A stretch of DNA of 11,279 bases, from positions 1-11,279 of the forward strand of contig DASPFV010000211.1 in assembly GCA_035620975.1 (NCBI GenBank), in the 5' to 3' direction. Source of the stretch: DASPFV01 sp035620975. Its GTDB lineage: Bacteria; Acidobacteriota; Vicinamibacteria; Vicinamibacterales; 2-12-FULL-66-21. How positions within the stretch are numbered: position 1 is the stretch's first letter; each line of letters begins with the position of its first letter. A program made the position numbers and the translations under genes. This document shows positions 6,612 to 11,279 of the stretch, one piece after another. The notes beneath the pieces are model-generated. The model was not told the origin of the DNA. It saw nothing but the letters and a program-made list of their open reading frames with translations, and did no database searches.

Positions 6612-7712
6612 CGACAGGACGAGGTGTGCGTCGCCGAACTCGTGCCAGAGGTAACCGTGGTCGCGCGCGACGGCATATGCGCGCGCGAGTTGTGCGCCGG
6701 CGTTGCCGCGCGCAGAGGGGGACCGCCGCGCAGCTTCGTGAAACAGACGCTCCAGCAGGCTGTGATGCGTCGCCCGGGGCTCGTGCAGCCCTGTTATCAA
6801 CGAATCGACCGGGAGCCGGGGAGTGTCGGGCCCGACGAGGAGGCTCGTCCAGCCCTCACCAGGATGCACGGTTCCGCCCGGATCGGTGACCGTCGCAAGA
6901 GCGCGCACGACGGTCGTGCCGACGGCCACGATCCGGTGACCGTCGTGCCGCGCGGCGTTGACGCGCCTGGCGGTGTCGTGCGGCACGCGGAAGAACTCGT
7001 CGTAGGGAGGCTCGTCAGTCTCGAGGCTCGACACGCCCGTGTGCAGGAGCAGCGGCGCGATTTGAACGCCTCGCGCCACCAGCCGTGTGACGAGCCCGGC
7101 GGAGAACGGTCGCCCGGCGGAGGGCATCTCGGCGCTCCCAGGCTCCTCGGCGAAGATCGTCTGATACATCGAGAGGGGCCAGGGTTCCGGCACGTACGTG
7201 TACCGGATGGGTTCGCCGTACTTCGCGAGGTACTCGTGCAGCGGCTTCGGGGCATCCACGGCGGCGAGCCACAGGCGCGAGGGGCCCTCGAGCCGGCCGT
7301 CGAGCGGCCACGGAGCGAGGAGCATCGCGCTGGCTCCGTCGGGGAGGTGCAGCTTCAGGCCCGGCCGGCCGCGGCGCGACGGACGCGATGCGAGCGGTGA
7401 CCACTCCCTGAGCTCCACGGCCCAGAAGCCGCCCGGCACCGCGGTGGACAGGTGCAGCTCGCACCTCTCCCCGCTCTCGTTCGCAGCCGGCAGGGCGGCG
7501 CTCAGCGTTCCGCTGGTGTTCACGACGAGCAGGTCGCCGGGCTGAAGCCAGCGCGGGAGATCGTCGAAGCGCGTGTGATGGATCGCCTCGTGGGCCACGT
7601 CGGAGATGAGGAGGCGCACGTGATCCCGGCTGAGGCCTCGCGCTTCGGGCGGTTCCGCTGCCTCGCACTCGGCCGGCAGGTCGAACTGCGCCATTACGCC
7701 CGCTGCAGCCAC
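6609..7712 (-). CDS. Divergent QueA-like (SAM:tRNA ribosyltransferase-isomerase family) protein
   Basis: A 367-aa protein clearly related to QueA, which transfers and isomerises the ribosyl group of SAM onto 7-aminomethyl-7-deazaguanine in tRNA during queuosine synthesis. Recognisable regions are FDLPAECEA (residues 10-18), the RFDDLPRWLQPGDLLVVN block (48-65), MYQTIFAEEPGSAEMPSAG (182-200), RIVAVGTTVVRAL (260-272), VDSLITGLHEPRAT (302-315) and AYAVARDHGYLWHEFGDAHL (345-364). Several canonical motifs are altered: NDTRV becomes NTSGT, APTAGLHF becomes MPSAGRPF, LITNFHLP becomes LITGLHEP, and the C-terminal YRFFSYGDAML becomes YLWHEFGDAHL. It is therefore more likely a paralogue with a changed substrate than the housekeeping QueA. 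GTG 7712 has AGGAGG 7 bases upstream (7720-7725); ATG 7694 overlaps the preceding dehydrogenase stop (TAATG) and is the alternative. Either way it is tightly linked to that gene. Confidence 0.83.
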   Translation of the reverse strand: MAAAGVMAQFDLPAECEAAEPPEARGLSRDHVRLLISDVAHEAIHHTRFDDLPRWLQPGDLLVVNTSGTLSAALPAANESGERCELHLSTAVPGGFWAVELREWSPLASRPSRRGRPGLKLHLPDGASAMLLAPWPLDGRLEGPSRLWLAAVDAPKPLHEYLAKYGEPIRYTYVPEPWPLSMYQTIFAEEPGSAEMPSAGRPFSAGLVTRLVARGVQIAPLLLHTGVSSLETDEPPYDEFFRVPHDTARRVNAARHDGHRIVAVGTTVVRALATVTDPGGTVHPGEGWTSLLVGPDTPRLPVDSLITGLHEPRATHHSLLERLFHEAARRSPSARGNAGAQLARAYAVARDHGYLWHEFGDAHLVLS

Positions 7713-8422
7713 CGCACGTCCTCCTGCTGCGCGACGAAGCGCTGACCGTTCACGCTGTCCGGTTCCTGATCGAAGAGCCAGGTCCAGAAGGGGCTGGTAA
7801 TCTCGGGCAGCGGACGGTCCGAGATGTCCTCCGTCGGATACGCCTCCTGGTGCATCGTCGTCCGCATGTCGCCGGGATCCACGGCGACGGCCGAGACCCC
7901 CCGCCCTTCCATCTCCGCGGCCAGGCTCTGCGTCAGCAGATCGAGTGCGGCCTTGCTCGCGCCATACGGGCCCCAGCCCGGGTAGCCTCCGCGCGCCGCG
8001 TCGCTCGAGACGTTGATGATGAGCCCACCGGCGCGCCTCAACATGGGCAGCGCGAGCGCGATGAGGGCAGCGGGCGCGATGACGTTCACCTGCAGCACGC
8101 GCTCGAAGCGCGCCGGATCGAGCGCCCCGACGGGGCGCAGCCCGCCCAGCTCGGAGGCGTTGTTGACGAGCACGTGCAGTCCGCCCAGGCGCCGCGCTTC
8201 CTCCACGAGCCAGGCGCGGACCCGCGGGTGAGCCACGTCACCCGGAACAGTCACGACGCGGGTTCCCGCTGCCCGGAGCGCCACCGCAGTTTCCGCCAGC
8301 GCGCGTTCGGCGCGCGCGCCGATCACGAGGTCGTAGCCGCGGGAGGCGAGGACCCGGGCGACGACGCTGCCGAGCCCGCGACTCGCACCGGTCACGATAG
8401 CGATTGAAGGTGATGAAGACAT
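7694..8422 (-). CDS. Short-chain dehydrogenase/reductase (SDR) family oxidoreductase
   Basis: A 242-aa classical SDR, an NAD(P)-dependent oxidoreductase with a Rossmann fold in the cytosol. The cofactor loop TGASRGLG is at residues 11-18, GDV at 61-63 and NNAS at 87-90. The catalytic set is N113, S139 or S140 in INVSS, Y153 and K157 in PYGASKAAL. PGDMRT (183-188) is the usual post-catalytic motif. The basic residue in IGARAER (R37), after strand 2, suggests NADP(H) preference, which is inference. The substrate is unknown. The reading frame stays open far upstream, but the protein fold starts at the ATG at 8422, and the 107-base gap to the response regulator contains no SDR sequence. Its TAA stop overlaps an in-frame ATG of the QueA-like gene, implying co-translation with it. 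Confidence 0.9.
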   Translation of the reverse strand: MSSSPSIAIVTGASRGLGSVVARVLASRGYDLVIGARAERALAETAVALRAAGTRVVTVPGDVAHPRVRAWLVEEARRLGGLHVLVNNASELGGLRPVGALDPARFERVLQVNVIAPAALIALALPMLRRAGGLIINVSSDAARGGYPGWGPYGASKAALDLLTQSLAAEMEGRGVSAVAVDPGDMRTTMHQEAYPTEDISDRPLPEITSPFWTWLFDQEPDSVNGQRFVAQQEDVRWLQRA

Positions 8423-8470
8423 GGCCCGAGTGTGCCGCACCGGGCCCGGGCCTGGCATCCGGCGGACGGG

Positions 8471-8484
8471 CAGGGGCGCCCCTG
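8471..8484. other. 14-bp perfect palindrome upstream of the SDR gene
   Basis: CAGGGGCGCCCCTG is a perfect inverted repeat in the 107-base gap between the response regulator stop and the SDR start, 49-62 bases ahead of the SDR ATG on the minus strand. No T-run follows on the minus strand, so an intrinsic terminator is unlikely. It could be a dimeric repressor or activator site for the SDR/QueA-like pair, or a chance product of high GC. A second, shorter palindrome, CCGGGCCCGG, is at 8440-8449. Confidence 0.35.
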
Positions 8485-8507
8485 GACGGACGGCCAGGCC
8501 CCTTGGG

Positions 8508-8534
8508 ATTCCAGGTTCCACGTCCAGGTTCAAG
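8508..8534. repeat. Degenerate TTCCAGG short repeat, copy 2
   Basis: This reads ATTCCAGG, TTCCACG, TCCAGG, TTCA, a short stretch of the same words found at 6577-6611. As there, the word CCAGGTTCA (8524-8532) contains the minus-strand TGA stop codon, here of the response regulator gene. Confidence 0.6.
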
Positions 8535-9165
8535 CGTCGGGCGGGAGCAGGCCGCGGCGGGAGGCGAGCGCGACGGCCTGTGTGCGGTTGTCGGCACCCA
8601 GACGGTTCAGGATGGCCGTCACGTGGAACTTTACGGTGCGCTCCGTGATCGACAGCGCAGCGGCAATGTCGCGGTTCGACAGGCCGGACGCCATCAGCTT
8701 GAGGACCATCATCTCCCGGGGGGTCAGGGAGCGCCGGCCTCGGCCCTGGGACTGCAGGCCTTCGATCAGGCGCGAGCTCAGGTCGGGCGAGACGTACGAG
8801 TCGCCCGCATGCACCCGGCGAACCGCTCTGGCAAGCTCTGCGCTCGCCGTGCCCTTCAGGACGTAACCCCGCGCGCCCGCCCGGATCGCCCGGAACAGGT
8901 ACTCGTCGTGGTCGTGGGCCGAGAAGACGACGATCCGCACTCCGGGCTGGACGGTCAGCAGCGAGCCGATCGCCGCCGTCGCCTCCGTGTCCTGGAGCCG
9001 CACGTCGAGCAGGACGACATCGGGGCGCACCCGCGGGAGATCGCGGAGGGCGACTTCGATCGACTCGCAAGACCCGACGAGCCGGATATCCGACGTCCGC
9101 GCGAGCGCGGCCGCGACGCCCTCGTGGACGATGGGATGGTCGTCGACGATGAACACGCGGATCAC
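8530..9165 (-). CDS. NarL/FixJ-family response regulator
   Basis: A 211-aa two-domain transcription regulator. The receiver domain (residues 1-120) has the acidic pair D8-D9 in FIVDDHP, the phospho-acceptor D54 in VVLLDVRL, the switch residue S82 in IVVFSAHD and K104 in GYVLKG. A LuxR-type helix-turn-helix follows (about 143-205): LTPREMMVLKLMASGLSNRD, then ITERTVKFHVTAILNRLG. It should bind DNA as a dimer after phosphorylation by the kinase encoded just upstream; its targets are unknown. The start is GTG 9165, with GGAGGG 7 bases upstream (9173-9178). Its first four bases (GTGA) overlap the kinase stop, the classical arrangement of a cognate pair made together. The C-terminus ends within a short repeat. 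Confidence 0.95.
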   Translation of the reverse strand: MIRVFIVDDHPIVHEGVAAALARTSDIRLVGSCESIEVALRDLPRVRPDVVLLDVRLQDTEATAAIGSLLTVQPGVRIVVFSAHDHDEYLFRAIRAGARGYVLKGTASAELARAVRRVHAGDSYVSPDLSSRLIEGLQSQGRGRRSLTPREMMVLKLMASGLSNRDIAAALSITERTVKFHVTAILNRLGADNRTQAVALASRRGLLPPDA

Positions 9166-10304
9166 GGGCGTGCCCTCCGGGGAACGGTCAGAACGACGCT
9201 GGTGCCGGCACCCGGGCGCGTGCGAATGCGCAGGCGACCGCCGAGCGCGCGAGCGCGCTCGCGCTGACCCAGCAGCCCGAAGCCGGAGGATCGCACGCGT
9301 GGGTTGAAGCCGCGGCCGTTGTCGGCGATCGTCACGTTGAGGCCGCGGCCCGTTACGGCGATCGCGAGGTCGACCTCTGTCGCCCGGGCATGCTTCCTGA
9401 CGTTCGCGAGCGCCTCGCCCACGACGAGCAGCACCTCCTCTTCGTCTTCCGGCGCCAGGTCGGGCCGTCCGCTCGCGCGCAGATGGACGCGGATGCCGGT
9501 GTCGGCGGCGAAAGCCCGTGCCTGCGCCCCGATCGCCTCGAGGAGCGGCGTCTGCCCCGAGCGCAGCTCCCGGATGGACGCGCGCGCGTCGTCCAGCGCC
9601 GAGCGCGACAGGTCCAGCGCCCGGCGCAGCCGCGCGACCGCGGGTGCGCGCGGCGGCAGGCCGTCGAGCGCGGCCTCGACCTGCAGCCCGATTGCCGTCA
9701 GGCTCTGGGCGAGCGTGTCGTGCATCTGCCGTGCGAGGCGGGTCCGCTCCTCGAGGCGAGCGACGTGTACGCTCTCGTTGGCGAGCCTGGCGCGTTCGAT
9801 GGCGACGCCCACCTGCGATGCGATCGTCGAGAGCAGATCCAGCTCGCGCCGGGTGAGCCGCCGCCATGACGGCGCTGCCACGTTCATGATGCCCAGCGGC
9901 CGATCGCCGAAGTAGAGCGGGATGCTCGCGTGGAATCGCAGCCCGCTGGTCCGCGCGCGATCGCCCGGCGCGACGGCCGCGCGGAGCCGGCTGCACTCCA
10001 GCACGTCGATATTGCCGGCGCGCAGGGCCCCGGAGCGGAAGGCCTTCAGGCACCAGCACGGGCGTCCGGTCATCCGGACCGGCTCGCGCAGGAACGGCGG
10101 CAGGTGCCGTGCGACGGCTGCGTAGAATCGGCCCGATCCGACGTCCGTCAGCCAGATCCAGCCGGCGTTCAGCCCGAGCAGCACGGTCACCTGATCCAGG
10201 GTCGTCCTGAGCGCCGCGTCCACGTCGCCGGCGCCATTCAGTGCCTCCGCGACCGTCCTGAGCACCTGAAGCTCTCTGGAGGTGGAACGCTGACTGGAGC
10301 TCAC
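9162..10304 (-). CDS. Soluble GAF-domain sensor histidine kinase (NarL partner type)
   Basis: A cytoplasmic sensor kinase of about 380 aa with no membrane segment. A GAF sensory domain covers residues about 16-170. It contains a Cys-Trp-Cys motif (C83, C85) and C104 in VLECSRLR, a spacing that could hold a metal or redox cofactor. A HisKA_3 dimerisation helix carries the phospho-accepting H195 in RLARQMHDTLAQSL. The ATPase domain follows, with N-box EALANVRKHA (297-306), DNGRGF (328-333), GFGLLGQRER (341-350) and GAGTS (365-369). It should phosphorylate the response regulator whose gene overlaps its stop by four bases. The start is uncertain. I chose GTG 10304, just before the helix leading into the GAF domain, but no ribosome site supports it. 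A GTG at 10439 would add 45 residues and overlap the methyltransferase gene by 53 bases. Confidence 0.92.
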   Translation of the reverse strand: MSSSQRSTSRELQVLRTVAEALNGAGDVDAALRTTLDQVTVLLGLNAGWIWLTDVGSGRFYAAVARHLPPFLREPVRMTGRPCWCLKAFRSGALRAGNIDVLECSRLRAAVAPGDRARTSGLRFHASIPLYFGDRPLGIMNVAAPSWRRLTRRELDLLSTIASQVGVAIERARLANESVHVARLEERTRLARQMHDTLAQSLTAIGLQVEAALDGLPPRAPAVARLRRALDLSRSALDDARASIRELRSGQTPLLEAIGAQARAFAADTGIRVHLRASGRPDLAPEDEEEVLLVVGEALANVRKHARATEVDLAIAVTGRGLNVTIADNGRGFNPRVRSSGFGLLGQRERARALGGRLRIRTRPGAGTSVVLTVPRRARP

Positions 10305-10386
10305 GAACGGATTGTAATTCCCGCCCGGTGCGCCAGTGTCGAGCCCGAACTGCTGCGCGCCCTGCTCGACGGCGCGGTGGATCGGA

Positions 10387-11118
10387 TCAGCTGCGCTTTC
10401 GTGCGACGAACGCCAGTCGCTGGGGCAGGAGCGCGGCACGGCCGTACGCGCGCGCCGTGTGTGTCCGGAATCCGGCCCGCCTCAGCCAGGCGACGACCTC
10501 CCGGCGCGTGTAGAGCGCGACGACGTGTCGCTCGGTGCGACGGCGCCAGCGACCGCGGTCCCCGACGAACGTCACGATTTCGCGCGTCAGCAGCCGGTTC
10601 GCTCGATCCTCGATCGCCTGCGAGAGCACGGCCCAGCCGGGTCCGGTTCGCCAGGTCCGCACGACGCCGGTCACGCGCGGCGCAGGCACGATCAGATCGA
10701 AGACGAGGAGTCCGCCGGGCTCCAGCGCGCGGGCGATGCGCCGGAAGGTGGGGAGCAGAGCCGGCCGAAGGGTCGCAGGCGGGACGTAGGCCAGTGGTTC
10801 GCCGATGGCGAGCACCGCCCGGCTGCGCGGGAGGTCCGCGCGTTGCAGCGTCGCCCGGCGGAACCTCGCATCCGGCGCGGTGCGCCGGGCGATCCGCAGC
10901 ATGGCGGCCGATCGATCGATGCCGACCACCCGGTACCCGGCGCGCGTCAGCGCACGCGCCACGATGCCGGTGCCGCATCCGAGCTCGACGACCAGGCCGT
11001 CGCGGATACCAGCCTGACGGAGGAGCGCGATCAGCCCCGGAGCAGCGGCCGCGGCAAACGCCCCGAAGCCCGCGTGGTGAATCCGAGCCAGATCGGGCCC
11101 GTAGCACCGTGCCGTCAT
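10387..11118 (-). CDS. Class I SAM-dependent methyltransferase
   Basis: A 243-aa soluble methyltransferase with a Rossmann-like SAM fold. Motif I is VVELGCGTGIVARAL (residues 43-57). The acidic residue closing strand 2 is D68 in VVGIDRSAAML. AVLAIGEPLAYV (101-112) occupies the motif IV position, and ALEPGGLLVFDL (131-142) is the post-motif strand typical of small-molecule and Methyltransf_25/11-type enzymes. The C-terminal part (about 150-240), rich in Arg and Trp, would form the substrate lid; nothing in it identifies the substrate. ATG 11118 is the natural start, giving MTARCYGPDLARIHHAGFG; upstream there is only GGTAAG, a weak ribosome site. An 82-base gap separates it from my kinase start, and it may share a transcript with the two-component genes. 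Linkage to them is positional only. Confidence 0.9.
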   Translation of the reverse strand: MTARCYGPDLARIHHAGFGAFAAAAAPGLIALLRQAGIRDGLVVELGCGTGIVARALTRAGYRVVGIDRSAAMLRIARRTAPDARFRRATLQRADLPRSRAVLAIGEPLAYVPPATLRPALLPTFRRIARALEPGGLLVFDLIVPAPRVTGVVRTWRTGPGWAVLSQAIEDRANRLLTREIVTFVGDRGRWRRRTERHVVALYTRREVVAWLRRAGFRTHTARAYGRAALLPQRLAFVARKRS

Positions 11119-11159
11119 CGCGCGCGGATCTTACCCGACCGGCAGGCGTTACCATAACG

Positions 11160-11195
11160 CCTGAACCAGAACCCTGCACCCTGAACCTTGAACCC
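11160..11195. repeat. Degenerate TTCAGGG-type short repeat, copy 3 (inverted)
   Basis: This reads CCTGAACC, AGAACCC, TGCACCC, TGAACC, TTGAACCC, the reverse complement of the words at 6577-6611 and 8508-8534. It fills most of the 87-base divergent gap between the methyltransferase gene and the DUF5996-like gene, ending next to the latter's ribosome site. Any promoter here must overlap or flank it. Confidence 0.65.
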
Positions 11196-11205
11196 GGAGT
11201 CAATC

Positions 11206-11279
11206 GTGACCGACATTCTCTCGCGCGACGCGGTGTGGCCGGCGCTTCCGCTGGACGCCTGGGCCGATACCTGCGCCAC
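11206..11279 (+). CDS. DUF5996-family protein, N-terminal fragment (cut by window edge)
   Basis: Only the first 24 codons are inside the window; the reading frame runs off the right edge. The visible peptide contains VWPALPLDAWADTCA, which closely resembles the conserved N-terminus I recall for DUF5996 proteins (WPALPLxxWxDTxATLH). That family is of unknown function. The start is GTG 11206, supported by GGAG at 11196-11199 with a 6-base spacer. The gene diverges from the methyltransferase gene. The family assignment is from recollection of one short motif. Confidence 0.7.
   Translation, partial: MTDILSRDAVWPALPLDAWADTCA

Noticed and set aside
8423..9070. N-terminal extension of the SDR frame into the response regulator region
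   Set aside because: The extension is antisense-like Arg/Pro-rich sequence in the wrong frame over the response regulator; the SDR fold begins at 8422.
10301..11203. Alternative minus-strand frame over the methyltransferase gene
   Set aside because: It starts by translating the short repeat (RVQGSG) and has no domain; the overlapping frame has clear SAM-binding motifs.

Overview
This is a GC-rich, gene-dense chromosomal stretch of about 11.3 kb. It holds ten complete protein genes and one gene cut by the right edge. I see no rRNA, tRNA, CRISPR array, transposase or phage gene. The likely source is an acidobacterium, plausibly of the Vicinamibacteria type. I infer this from four things: a secreted five-repeat 'carboxypeptidase regulatory-like' protein, a LolA-like secreted protein of a type I associate with Acidobacteriota, bacillithiol genes outside the Firmicutes, and short degenerate intergenic repeats common in such genomes. 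This assignment rests on gene content and style, not on a marker gene.

Left block (13-2923, minus strand): two exported proteins of unknown role. The first is a LolA-like protein of about 293 aa and the second a 640-aa protein with five beta-sandwich repeats. A 261-base divergent spacer follows (2924-3184). It carries a tandem array built on CACGGAAGAA.

Central block (3185-6561, plus strand): a tight run of four genes. These are a Tat-exported TIM-barrel sugar phosphate isomerase/epimerase-like protein, bshB1 (deacetylase), bshA (glycosyltransferase) and a DinB-superfamily protein. BshA and BshB1 catalyse the first two steps of bacillithiol synthesis: UDP-GlcNAc plus malate gives GlcNAc-malate, which is deacetylated to GlcN-malate. 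The third enzyme, BshC, is not in this window. The DinB protein abuts bshA, and some members of its superfamily are thiol-dependent transferases, so it is a reasonable candidate for a bacillithiol-using enzyme.

Right block (11118 down to 6609, minus strand): a class I methyltransferase, a soluble GAF-domain sensor histidine kinase, its NarL-type response regulator (GTGA overlap with the kinase), a short-chain dehydrogenase and a strongly divergent QueA-like protein. The kinase and regulator form one two-component system. The dehydrogenase and QueA-like gene are also tightly linked. At the far right a divergent gene begins that looks like a DUF5996 protein.

The items most worth a second look are the bacillithiol cluster and its two uncharacterised partners, the QueA-like protein that has lost canonical motifs, the Cys-x-Cys...Cys pattern in the kinase GAF domain, and a small repeat family that supplies the stop codons of two genes. 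I found no clear evidence of a wholly new multi-gene system.
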